The notes below the pieces were generated by a model. That model made no database searches. It was not told the DNA's origin and saw nothing but the letters and a program-made list of their open reading frames with translations. A stretch of 50,370 nt of DNA from JBAYGJ01 sp041649335. Its GTDB lineage: Bacteria; Patescibacteriota; Patescibacteriia; UBA10025; JAHIVO01. The stretch is from NCBI GenBank assembly GCA_041649335.1, contig JBAZNF010000008.1, positions 1 to 50,370 on the forward strand, given 5' to 3'. A program made the position numbers and the translations under genes. Shown in pieces: positions 41,663-50,370 of this stretch (the stretch's first letter is position 1; each line of letters starts with the position of its first letter).

Positions 41663-41746
41663 GAAAATCGTTAATTTTGTGAGAGATGAGGGAGTAGTAA
41701 GTTACCCGCAAAATTAGCCTTTGGTTAGGGCAATTTCATCAAACGA

Positions 41747-44700
41747 GTGAATTTTTTCTCCAAGGGCAGCAAAAAACAAAAACTAACGCTGTTTGGGGGT
41801 AAGAAGGGAAATAGTGTCGATTGGTTTACCCTGCCAAAACTTCTCACGATCAAAAAAGTTTGTGAGCTTCTTGAAGTGCACCCGAATACGCTGAGAAATT
41901 GGGACATCTCAGGAAAACTACCAGCCGTCCGGGTAGGCGCCCGAAAAGACCGCCGGTACGAACGGGACACCATCAAGAGAATGTATGAATCGCTCCACCC
42001 AGTTGCCCCGCTGGCCCATGCCCCGCACACCCAACTGCCGGCTCCCAGCGACGGCGGGAAATACGTCCTCAAGCCGGGGCTCTCTGCCACCAAAGTTAAG
42101 CTTCTCCTGATCAGCAAGAAATTCACCTTCTTCGTCTACTCCACGACCATCGTGGCGTTTACGTTTGTTGTCGTCCAGATGTTCTTCTTTGCCCACGTTT
42201 TTGTCGTTCAGGCGGAAGTGGCCCAGGTCACGCCAAAAATACTCAAACTCGCGCCGTCATCCGCCACTGGCTGGGAAAACCCGAACAATGCCCAGCAGCT
42301 CGACGTCATCAGTTCGGGTGAAATCAACCAGTTTACCCCAAAAAATTCCGCCACCTATGTGAACCGGCCGGTCGTGGTCAAAGGCGAGGAGACTACCGTC
42401 CCGTCATTGGCCCAGATGCCGACCGAAGAACCGTCGCTCATCCCGCCTACCAACGCCCCGCTGACAAATTCTGCCCCTTTTACCAATACGGCTGCCACCA
42501 ATACTGCCGCAGCCCTGAGCACCACCAACCCCGATTTAGAACTCGGCGGGTTTACCGTACCGGGCGAAATTTCCCCGGACAGTGTCATCAATGATGCCAC
42601 GCTGGACATCTCCTTTGGCGGACAAACCTATCCGGACAACGAGGATGTCGTTACCTTTTCCTATTCAATGGACGGCGGAACCAGCTGGCAACCCCTTGAC
42701 TCGTTTGCCATGACGGCTACGGTCAGCAATGCCACTCATGACGGCTATTGGCAATACCCGTTGGCCGATAAAATCGCCTCCCTCCAAAACCTCGACTCTT
42801 TCCGTATAAAAATAAATTATAATGCGGTACCCGGTCCGCAGGAAGCCGCCGCCTACGTCGACGGCGTCATCCTCAACCTGACTATCACCGAGCCGCCTAG
42901 CGAATCAACGGTCCAGCAGCTGGACCAAAGCGTAACGCTGGACAAGCAGGATTTCACCGCTGAGGAAGCACCGACGCTGAATGTAGAAGTGGAAAAGAAG
43001 TCAAAACTGGCCTTCCTGGGGGCCAAGCCCACCACCCGGGAGGTAAAATCCCTGACCATTACCAGCCCGACCGGCGAGACTACAGAAGTGGACGCGGCCG
43101 GTACTGCCACGACGGAAAAAAACACGACTACGGCTGAGTACCAAATCGACCTCAAGGAACTCTCCGCGCCCGGCGCCTACACTATCACCACGACGATCGA
43201 ACAAAACGGGTATATCCGTGAAGTGACGGAAACGTTCGTCTGGGGCGCCCTGGCCATGAATACGGACAAGTCGCTGTACCAACAGGGCGACACCGCCCAT
43301 TTCTCCATCGGTGCCGTTGATGACCGAGGCCAAACCGTCTGCAATGCCGACATGGACATCACTATCACCGATCCACAGGGTAAAAAAAGCATCCTCTCCA
43401 CCGCCAATGGGGGCGTTACGGTCACGGATTATTGCCACCAGAAAGAACTGTACCAGGGGCCTGACTATACCGGTGACTTTGCCATCAATCAAACCGGCGC
43501 CTATACCATCGATCTGCGGGCTACGGTGAACGGCAATGTACGTACGCTGTCGGATGCGTTTACTGCGGAGAATAAACCTGAATTCATGCTGCGGCGCGAC
43601 GGCCCGACCCGGGTATTCCCGGTAGTCGAACAACCGATGACCCTGACCGTCACCGTCGCCCAGGATTTCCAGGGCATTATCAGGGAATTCGTTCCGGCTG
43701 AATACACGGTCAGGCCGGAAAACGGCGGCTACGAACAGCCGTTTGACCTGGGCGGAACGATCGCCCGGACCATCGTCTGGGACGTGAACCTGAAGGCAGG
43801 CAGTACAGTGACGCTGAAATACTTTTTCAAGGCCCCGGACAAAAGCCCGGCCCTGTTCTTCCTGGGCCCGGCCCGAGTCGGCGACTGGGAAGAACTGCGC
43901 GCCTGGCAGCAGGCCATCGATCCGGCGTACATGTTCCTCCTGGCCACCTCGTCATCAGCCGCTACCGGATGGACCAACCAGACCACCTACGACGGCGCCA
44001 GCGCCAGATTCCTCCGGGCCGCGGCGACGTACAGCGGAACTGGCGGGGCGGCCACGCATACGCCGACAGTGACCGGCGCCACGGTGGCCACCACTAATGA
44101 CGGTCTTGATACCGCGACATGCTCATTGCGCTGCTCATCAAGGGCGTCATATGGCCACACCCATACCACGACCGCCCCCACTGCCGGAGCGGCTAACAAC
44201 GATCCGGCGTACTACTCTTTTTACCTGTGGAAAAGCAACGCTCAAAACCCGACCACCATCCCGCAAAACACGTTCATGTTTTCCACCACCGCCCAGAGCG
44301 GCAGTTGGACGCAGTTCAGCGCGGCCAACGACCGACTGGTCAAGCTCACGAATTCGCATACGACGGGAGGCAGTGACACGCATACCCATGCGATGACCTC
44401 ATGGGGGTCGCTGGCCGCGTCATCCGGCACAATTCTCGTGGGGCTGGTTGTTTTAGACACGCCACCCAACCTAGCTGGCGCCTCCCACACCCACACCGCG
44501 CCCGGCAACTCCACCTCTGACAGTAAGACCTCGCTACCGCCGTACGTCACGACCCGCATTTACCAGCAGACCAACGCCACACCGCAAACCATCCCGCAGA
44601 ACATGGTCGGCATGTTTGACGCCGATCCCGGGACCGGCTGGGACGTGGTGTCTGACGCCAGCCCGTACCTGAACAATATGGTGCGCGGCCACGCCACCAC

Positions 44701-47700
44701 GGCAGAATCAACCGGCGGGTCTGCCACGCATAACGACACGGCTAGCACCACGTCACCGGCCAACACGACGTCTGACGGATCTTTTGCCATAGGGACCGAT
44801 GGCGCCGCGGACGACCACACCCACACCGTCACGGCCACCATCACTGCCGGCAGCGACCACACCCCCCCGTACGTGAATTTCGTCCTGGCCAAATGCACCA
44901 GCGCCAGCGGCTGCAGCGGATCCAGCACCTACTCCGTCTCCGGCAACGTGTATTCGGACGAGGGGTCCACCCTCATCGGCGGCACGCCCACCGTCCGCCT
45001 GCTGGTGAACGGGTCAAACACCGCCTGCGGCGGCGGGGCGTGTACCGCCTCGGTCAGCAGCGGTTCCTATACTATTTCTAACATCACCACGACCAGCGGG
45101 GACGTCCTCCTTCTCTACCTGGACACCGCCGGTTCACCGCTAGCCACCACGGTCACCGTGGGCAGCGGTGCGAACCTGACCGGCATAAACCTCTACCAAA
45201 ACAGTCTCATCGTCCGTCATGAAACCGGCACGTCTGTTACAAACGCCAATATTGCCACTGGCATTGGGTCGTATTCGGACACCGATATACTTGCCAGCGT
45301 TTCCACAAATAACCTAACCGTCGCCAACAACACCGAACTCCACATCTGGACCGGCAAGACGTACGACCCGAACGGCACGGTCACCACCCAGGGAACCGGT
45401 GACCTGCATGTCGACGACAGCGCCACGGCCTATCTGGACACCGCCACCAGTACCATCAATAACAACATTGCCGTGGATACTGGAGCCACGCTGAATGTCC
45501 AGGCTACCACCACGGTGAATGGGGCCGCTGCCGGTGGCGTGACCACGGCCGGCACGCTTAATCATACGGCCGGCACCTTCACCATCGGCAACGGCACAGA
45601 CGAAGACCTTAATGTCACCGCCGGCACGACCACCCTCAGCGGCGGCAACACCGTGATTAAGGACGACATAAACAACTGCGCCTCCGGCACGCTGAATATC
45701 AATACTGGATCAAACGTAGATGCCCTAAGCACTACCGGCATCGTAAATATGGGCAATGGCTGCAGCGCCAGTGCGATACTTAATTTTAACGGCGGCAGCC
45801 TGGATGTAGGCCAGCACATGTTCCTTGACGCCGGAACCGTAAATCTCAACGGCGGTACGCATCGTGCGGGGGTAAGCGCCGATGGCATCGTGGAATTTGC
45901 CCGCTACGCCAACGGCGGCATGACCCTGAATATGACCGGCGGCGAACTGGTCGGCCGGGCGATCATCGTGTATAACGGGGAAACGCTGACCACCACCACG
46001 GTGACTGGTGGGACATTGACAGTAGACGACCTCAACGGTACCGTATCGGCCGCCACATGGTACCAATGGTCAGATGACTCTCCGAAATTCTACAATTTAC
46101 AATTTAACGATACGGCAAATGCCATTGATGCAAGCAGCCAATTGACCTATTTGAACGGCAGCCTTACCAACAACAGCGCCGCCCTCACCACGAACAGCAA
46201 AAACATAACTCTGGAGGGTAATTTCACTAACAATGGCTCCATTACCATAGGGACGAGTACGGTGATATTAGCCGGCACCAGCCAGCAGACGGTCACCGGC
46301 ACCACCACATTCAGCACCCTGACCGTCACCAATAACTCCGGATCAGATGCCCAGACATCGCCATCGGTTATTTTCGCGGATGGGTACAACTATTCTGTAG
46401 GCACCCTCAATGTCACCACCGGCAACGCCAAACTTCGCTTCCCGCAGGGACCGACCTATTCCTTTGCCGTCACCGGTACCCTCAACCTGAATTCATCCGA
46501 CGCCAACAAGATTTACCTGAGGAGCAACGCTTCCGGCACCCAATGGCGCTTCAATGTCTCCGGCAGCCCGGTAGTGTACGACGTGGACGTGAAGGATTCC
46601 AACGCCATCGGCAGCGCCATTGACGCCACTGATGCTACCAACGTCAACAGTACCAACAACACCAACTGGAATTTCGGCGGCACCATCAGCATCGGCGGCA
46701 CGGCCAACGGTAATGACGCCGCCACCGTAATGGTGGCAATCAACGGCACGCCCCAGGCACAGACCGGCACCATCGGCTCTGGCACCTGGACCATTTCCGG
46801 CGTCACCCCCCCGTCAGCCGGGCAAACCATCACCGTGTGGGTGGACAACGTCACCGACGCCAATGAATCGACCGGCATCACGAAATGGGCGTCGGGCAAT
46901 GTCACCGGTATGGTGCTGAACACCAACGTGGTGACGATCGGCAGCAACCAGAACCAGACCCTGACCGTGACCGAGGCCACCCAGTACACTGGCGCGTCTG
47001 ATGAGGACGTGATGCACCGGCTGAACAGCACCACCCTGGCGACCGACCTCTTCAGCGCGTACTCAACCGACCAGCTCAGCATCCTGGCTTCCAACGGCCT
47101 GACCATCGGCAGTACGCAAATATTGGACACCTATGACCTCAATAACGCCGGCACGCTCACCAGCACCACCACCGCCGCGTACTATATCAGGGGATCGTGG
47201 ACCAATTCGGGCACGTTTACGTGCGGGACCAGTACGGTCACGTTTGCCTCCCAAGCGACCGGCAAGACCATCAACACCGGCGGTACTGGAGCGACAAAAG
47301 ATTTTTACAACGTGACATTCGAGGGCACGGGTGGTACCTGGTCACCACTGACCAACACCATGGTCGTGACCAACGACCTGAATATGAACGCCGGTACGCT
47401 GAACAATGCCACCGGGACGGCCAATATCCAGGTCAATGGAAACGTTCAATGCGGCACTGGCTGTGGCACCATTACCCTTGGCAGCGGGACATTTACCATG
47501 TCCACCTCCGGAGGAGTGACCAGGATGCTGGGCACAAACGCGGCAGTGGCTATTGATTGGATGTTCAATAACTTGACGCTCACCTCCACCTCCGGTGCCA
47601 ATACGGTCCGGACCAATGCGACTGGTACCGGCAAAATTATCGTCAACGGCAACCTGTCATTGTCGAATTCCGGGACCTCGCTGACGTTTGACAATGAGAC

Positions 47701-50370
47701 GAATGACCGGATCCTGGATATTACCACCCTTAACATCCCGACGAATACCGTTTTTCAGGCATCGTCAACCGCCGCCTTCACCATTGGCGGCAATGTCAAT
47801 GGCGGTGGCGGCACGTTTACTCCCGGCACCGGCACCGTGACCCTTGATGCCACCACCACCAACCACTGGATCAACTTCGGCTCATCCCTCTACAACCTGG
47901 TACTGAACGGCTCCGGTGGCGGATGGTACAATGACCAAAGTAACCTGACCGTCACCAATGACCTGACCGTCACCAATGGCACGCTGTCGTCGGGCGGCTT
48001 TAACGTGACAGTGGGCGGCCATGTCCAATGCGGGGCGACCTGCGGTACCATCACGCTAAACAGCGGCACCTTTACCCAGTCAGTCAGCGCGTCAAAAAAT
48101 TTCGGCACCAATGTCGCCGTGGCCACCAACTGGACGTTCTACAATCTAGCGTTCGTCAACGCGTCGGGCAGCAACAGCATTACCATGAACGGCACCGGCA
48201 CCGGACAGATTATCGTCAGTAATAATCTGTCCATGACCAACAGCGGCACGGTATTAGTCGTCGACGATAACACGAACGATCGCATTTTCGACATTGCCAA
48301 TGACGTGTCAATCGGAGCCGGCGTGTCTTTTGAAGCGTCCAGTTCTGCCAGTTTTACCGTCGGCGGATCATGGACGAATGCCGGTCCGTTTGTGCATAAC
48401 AGCGGGACGATCACGTTTGACGCCGGCACGACCGGCAAGACAATTACTGATGGCGGTTATAATTTTGGCAGCATCACCTTCAACAATGCGGCCGGCGGCT
48501 GGAGTTTTGCCGACTCGACGACCTTATCTGGCGACCTGACCATGACCGCCGGGACGCTCTCGGGCACTAATGACATCACGGTCAACGGCGGTGATGCGGC
48601 AGGGAACGGCACTATCAACCTGACCGGGGGGACCTTTACCCTAGTCGGGGACGGCAATTTCAGCGGGGCCACCGGCTGGACGTTCTACGACCTGACGTTC
48701 GGGTTAGGCGGCCTGTGTTCGGGGGCCGACTACACCACCAATGCCGGCGGGACCGGACAGGTAACTATTACCCACACTTTTGACCAGGGGTCATGCTACT
48801 GCGGCGAAACGTGCAGCAGTGTCCATTACCTCAGTGCGGCCTATGGCGGGGTGGCTAAGACATGGGAACTGTCCGGGACAGGCACGCCGGTCTCGTATCT
48901 AATCCTAGCAAATAACGACACGGAAAACTCCACTTTTAAGTACACGGGAAGTGGATCAGTAACCGTCTATAGCGGCACGTACCACAACCTGGAGCTGGCC
49001 GCCCCCACGGCCCAAACCTACGCCTACTCGGGCGGCAGCATCTACGGCAACCTGTCTATAAACGGCAACACCACGCTGAATGCCGGGTCGGGCTCTGTAC
49101 ATATGAAAGGCACCGGTACCATCGATGCCAATGACGAGTCATTCTATGACTTCTCTGTGGACGGGACCAGCAATACAGTGACCGTCCAAAATACCGGATT
49201 GACAATATCTCGGGCGATATCCACAAGCCTCGGGGGTACCCTGACCATTGGTAGTAATCTCACCGTCAGCCATACCGGCGTGATCTTCGCTGTTTACGGG
49301 ACCATCAATGGCGCCGGCACCCTTAGATTCACCAATACCTCAGCCGGTCCCGGAACCGGTGGGACGGTCAATAGTATCGTCCGCTATGACTCCACCGACG
49401 GCAACATCGCCAACACCACTTTCGACGCCCGGACGTACGGAGGTGACGTGGAAGTGTACTCCAACTCCGGCTCGGCCAGGACGGTCACGATGGGTGCCGG
49501 CACCCATACCATCAGCGGGAATCTCTCTGCCATTACCGGTAGCAGCCAGAGCGGCACATTCAGCCTGGACAACAGCTCAACAAACCCGTCCGTCACGGCT
49601 ACCGGAGGCCTCTCGATTACGAAAGGAGGGGCCGCTACGCCGGGAATCATCACCGGTACCGGCACCTGGACGTTTGGGAATAGCGTCAACCTGTCCAACA
49701 GCACCTTCACGGCGACGGCCGGGCACACGTTGGTGATGAACAGTACCGGCACCCTGACATCCAATTCACAGGCATTATCCAACCTTACCCTGTCCGGCAC
49801 TATTACACTGGCCAACGCCACCCATACCGTTGCGAGGAATCTGACTTTATCCGGCACAGTTACGGCCGGCACCTCGACGGTCTCCATGACCGGACAGCAG
49901 TACAACCTGGTTGGCGGCGGCAACACGCTCTACAATCTAAACATCAACAACGGCGGATATGACATATATCTGGACACCTCCGATTTAACGCTGTCACACA
50001 CCCTTTCATTTTCATCATTGGGCGAATTATACCTGAACAGCGGCCGGACGCTCACCATGCAGAGCACCGCGTCATCAACAGGCACCGGATACATAAGCGG
50101 TTATAGCAATTCACTGCTCATCTACCAGCCGTCCACCATTAATGTTAATATTGCATTCATAAACGTGCCGGTCCGTTTTGACGCTACCTACAACAATATC
50201 ACGATTAATGACACCCGCTCATTCAGCGATGCGGTGACTTTATACAATTCCAGCGGCAGCCCCAGGACGATCTATCTCGGCGATGCGGGCGGGCAGACGT
50301 TAAACTTCAATTCGTTGACGCTCACCCGCACCAGCGGCGCCCTGACCGTGGACCAAATCACCAATGACCC
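41747..50370 (+). CDS. Giant surface protein with N-terminal MerR-type HTH and one membrane span (partial)
   Basis: One uninterrupted frame of at least 2,874 codons, open at the window edge. A stop at 41726 and the absence of ATG make GTG at 41747 the likely start. Residues 32-83 are a MerR/excisionase-type helix-turn-helix (LLTIKKVCELLEVHPNTLRNW, then wing VRVGARKDRRYERDTIKRMY). Residues about 127-153 are the only membrane helix, with Lys on its inner side. Outside come a Thr/Asn/Pro linker, a macroglobulin-like strand set near 505-600 (NTDKSLYQQGDTAHF), a DWEELRAWQQAID segment near 712-724, two phage-collar-like repeats rich in HTHT near 830-1045, a carboxypeptidase-regulatory-like domain, and beyond about residue 1150 long beta-repeat arrays (GTFT, NLTVTN, GGTLTV). 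The exterior suggests an adhesin. The HTH suggests DNA binding or a membrane-tethered regulator. Confidence 0.88.
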   Translation, partial: MNFFSKGSKKQKLTLFGGKKGNSVDWFTLPKLLTIKKVCELLEVHPNTLRNWDISGKLPAVRVGARKDRRYERDTIKRMYESLHPVAPLAHAPHTQLPAPSDGGKYVLKPGLSATKVKLLLISKKFTFFVYSTTIVAFTFVVVQMFFFAHVFVVQAEVAQVTPKILKLAPSSATGWENPNNAQQLDVISSGEINQFTPKNSATYVNRPVVVKGEETTVPSLAQMPTEEPSLIPPTNAPLTNSAPFTNTAATNTAAALSTTNPDLELGGFTVPGEISPDSVINDATLDISFGGQTYPDNEDVVTFSYSMDGGTSWQPLDSFAMTATVSNATHDGYWQYPLADKIASLQNLDSFRIKINYNAVPGPQEAAAYVDGVILNLTITEPPSESTVQQLDQSVTLDKQDFTAEEAPTLNVEVEKKSKLAFLGAKPTTREVKSLTITSPTGETTEVDAAGTATTEKNTTTAEYQIDLKELSAPGAYTITTTIEQNGYIREVTETFVWGALAMNTDKSLYQQGDTAHFSIGAVDDRGQTVCNADMDITITDPQGKKSILSTANGGVTVTDYCHQKELYQGPDYTGDFAINQTGAYTIDLRATVNGNVRTLSDAFTAENKPEFMLRRDGPTRVFPVVEQPMTLTVTVAQDFQGIIREFVPAEYTVRPENGGYEQPFDLGGTIARTIVWDVNLKAGSTVTLKYFFKAPDKSPALFFLGPARVGDWEELRAWQQAIDPAYMFLLATSSSAATGWTNQTTYDGASARFLRAAATYSGTGGAATHTPTVTGATVATTNDGLDTATCSLRCSSRASYGHTHTTTAPTAGAANNDPAYYSFYLWKSNAQNPTTIPQNTFMFSTTAQSGSWTQFSAANDRLVKLTNSHTTGGSDTHTHAMTSWGSLAASSGTILVGLVVLDTPPNLAGASHTHTAPGNSTSDSKTSLPPYVTTRIYQQTNATPQTIPQNMVGMFDADPGTGWDVVSDASPYLNNMVRGHATTAESTGGSATHNDTASTTSPANTTSDGSFAIGTDGAADDHTHTVTATITAGSDHTPPYVNFVLAKCTSASGCSGSSTYSVSGNVYSDEGSTLIGGTPTVRLLVNGSNTACGGGACTASVSSGSYTISNITTTSGDVLLLYLDTAGSPLATTVTVGSGANLTGINLYQNSLIVRHETGTSVTNANIATGIGSYSDTDILASVSTNNLTVANNTELHIWTGKTYDPNGTVTTQGTGDLHVDDSATAYLDTATSTINNNIAVDTGATLNVQATTTVNGAAAGGVTTAGTLNHTAGTFTIGNGTDEDLNVTAGTTTLSGGNTVIKDDINNCASGTLNINTGSNVDALSTTGIVNMGNGCSASAILNFNGGSLDVGQHMFLDAGTVNLNGGTHRAGVSADGIVEFARYANGGMTLNMTGGELVGRAIIVYNGETLTTTTVTGGTLTVDDLNGTVSAATWYQWSDDSPKFYNLQFNDTANAIDASSQLTYLNGSLTNNSAALTTNSKNITLEGNFTNNGSITIGTSTVILAGTSQQTVTGTTTFSTLTVTNNSGSDAQTSPSVIFADGYNYSVGTLNVTTGNAKLRFPQGPTYSFAVTGTLNLNSSDANKIYLRSNASGTQWRFNVSGSPVVYDVDVKDSNAIGSAIDATDATNVNSTNNTNWNFGGTISIGGTANGNDAATVMVAINGTPQAQTGTIGSGTWTISGVTPPSAGQTITVWVDNVTDANESTGITKWASGNVTGMVLNTNVVTIGSNQNQTLTVTEATQYTGASDEDVMHRLNSTTLATDLFSAYSTDQLSILASNGLTIGSTQILDTYDLNNAGTLTSTTTAAYYIRGSWTNSGTFTCGTSTVTFASQATGKTINTGGTGATKDFYNVTFEGTGGTWSPLTNTMVVTNDLNMNAGTLNNATGTANIQVNGNVQCGTGCGTITLGSGTFTMSTSGGVTRMLGTNAAVAIDWMFNNLTLTSTSGANTVRTNATGTGKIIVNGNLSLSNSGTSLTFDNETNDRILDITTLNIPTNTVFQASSTAAFTIGGNVNGGGGTFTPGTGTVTLDATTTNHWINFGSSLYNLVLNGSGGGWYNDQSNLTVTNDLTVTNGTLSSGGFNVTVGGHVQCGATCGTITLNSGTFTQSVSASKNFGTNVAVATNWTFYNLAFVNASGSNSITMNGTGTGQIIVSNNLSMTNSGTVLVVDDNTNDRIFDIANDVSIGAGVSFEASSSASFTVGGSWTNAGPFVHNSGTITFDAGTTGKTITDGGYNFGSITFNNAAGGWSFADSTTLSGDLTMTAGTLSGTNDITVNGGDAAGNGTINLTGGTFTLVGDGNFSGATGWTFYDLTFGLGGLCSGADYTTNAGGTGQVTITHTFDQGSCYCGETCSSVHYLSAAYGGVAKTWELSGTGTPVSYLILANNDTENSTFKYTGSGSVTVYSGTYHNLELAAPTAQTYAYSGGSIYGNLSINGNTTLNAGSGSVHMKGTGTIDANDESFYDFSVDGTSNTVTVQNTGLTISRAISTSLGGTLTIGSNLTVSHTGVIFAVYGTINGAGTLRFTNTSAGPGTGGTVNSIVRYDSTDGNIANTTFDARTYGGDVEVYSNSGSARTVTMGAGTHTISGNLSAITGSSQSGTFSLDNSSTNPSVTATGGLSITKGGAATPGIITGTGTWTFGNSVNLSNSTFTATAGHTLVMNSTGTLTSNSQALSNLTLSGTITLANATHTVARNLTLSGTVTAGTSTVSMTGQQYNLVGGGNTLYNLNINNGGYDIYLDTSDLTLSHTLSFSSLGELYLNSGRTLTMQSTASSTGTGYISGYSNSLLIYQPSTINVNIAFINVPVRFDATYNNITINDTRSFSDAVTLYNSSGSPRTIYLGDAGGQTLNFNSLTLTRTSGALTVDQITND
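44258..44923 (+). repeat. Tandem collar-like repeats in the giant protein gene
   Basis: Two units of about 111 codons begin TIPQN (44258 and 44591) and each end in a PPYV segment (PPYVTTRIYQ, PPYVNFVLAK). His-Thr-His clusters lie within and before them. The pattern resembles the phage tail collar fold. Confidence 0.6.
47447..48604 (+). repeat. 193-codon tandem repeat in the giant protein gene
   Basis: A unit beginning VQCGTGCGTITLGSGTFT at about 47444 recurs as VQCGATCGTITLNSGTFT exactly 579 bases later. It is followed in both copies by a TNATGTGKIIV / MNGTGTGQIIV strand and a DNETNDRILDI / DDNTNDRIFDI segment. DNA identity is much lower than protein similarity, so the duplication is old. 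Confidence 0.7.

Noticed and set aside
41685..41700. GGGAGTAG in the giant gene leader as a yybP-ykoY (manganese) riboswitch
   Set aside because: Only eight bases match; the second conserved half of the riboswitch is absent and the leader is too short.
41725..42609. Minus-strand open frames opposite the giant protein gene
   Set aside because: They are short, low-complexity antisense frames caused by the Thr/Gly/Asn-rich composition of the real gene.

Overview
The window looks like a piece of a Patescibacteria (Candidate Phyla Radiation, Parcubacteria-like) chromosome. This is inferred from gene content, not from a marker-gene search. The signs are compact bacterial information-processing genes, several mRNAs that appear to start at or next to their ATG, a typical set of small membrane proteins of unknown function, and a giant surface protein whose domain texture I associate with this group. 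TGA is an ordinary stop (it ends rpsO), so the UGA-recoding lineages are unlikely. No phage, IS transposase or CRISPR array was seen.

Left part (1-12.2 kb, nearly all minus strand). It holds nusA, then a K+-independent proton-pumping pyrophosphatase and one or two PlsC-type acyltransferases; a GT39-like membrane glycosyltransferase broken by a one-base shift in a homopolymer; rnhB, a methyltransferase and yraN; and rpsO, a NYN-domain nuclease, pnp and a cytidylate-kinase-like gene. Between rnhB and the kinase gene is a stretch of about 390 nt without a gene. It has a perfect consensus promoter (TTGACA, 17 bases, TATACT), many strong helices and a strong terminator, and I read it as a structured non-coding RNA of unrecognised class.

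Middle (12.2-24.5 kb). A Nudix gene is followed by a tRNA-Arg/tRNA-Lys island with palindromic repeats and partial tRNA duplications. Then come a CtpE-like P-type ATPase, a Nudix-like/SemiSWEET pair, the CCA-adding enzyme with an RluD-type pseudouridine synthase, rplS, and tRNA-Leu and tRNA-His. After these is a minus-strand group of envelope proteins: a membrane-anchored PQQ-type propeller, two very small Cys-rich proteins and a multi-pass protein. A cold-shock protein gene closes this part.

Right-middle (24.6-39.9 kb). A three-gene redox module (a dihaem ferric-reductase-like membrane protein, ApbE, and a tail-anchored FAD/NAD reductase) resembles a split NADPH-oxidase-type electron path across the membrane. 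Facing away from it are a MacB/FtsX-type ABC transporter, a DUF5666-like protein and a two-component system. Next are a membrane-fused spermidine-synthase-like protein, an EEP phosphodiesterase, a PspC/LiaF-like envelope-stress trio and an RRM RNA-binding protein.

Right end (39.9-50.4 kb). A conserved-looking 535-aa membrane protein is followed by one open reading frame of at least 2,874 codons that runs off the window. It begins with a MerR/excisionase-type helix-turn-helix, has one membrane span, and then continues as an enormous repetitive Thr/Gly/Asn-rich exterior. A DNA-binding head on a giant surface protein is the most unusual coding feature here; the structured RNA at 7.7-8.1 kb is the most unusual non-coding one.
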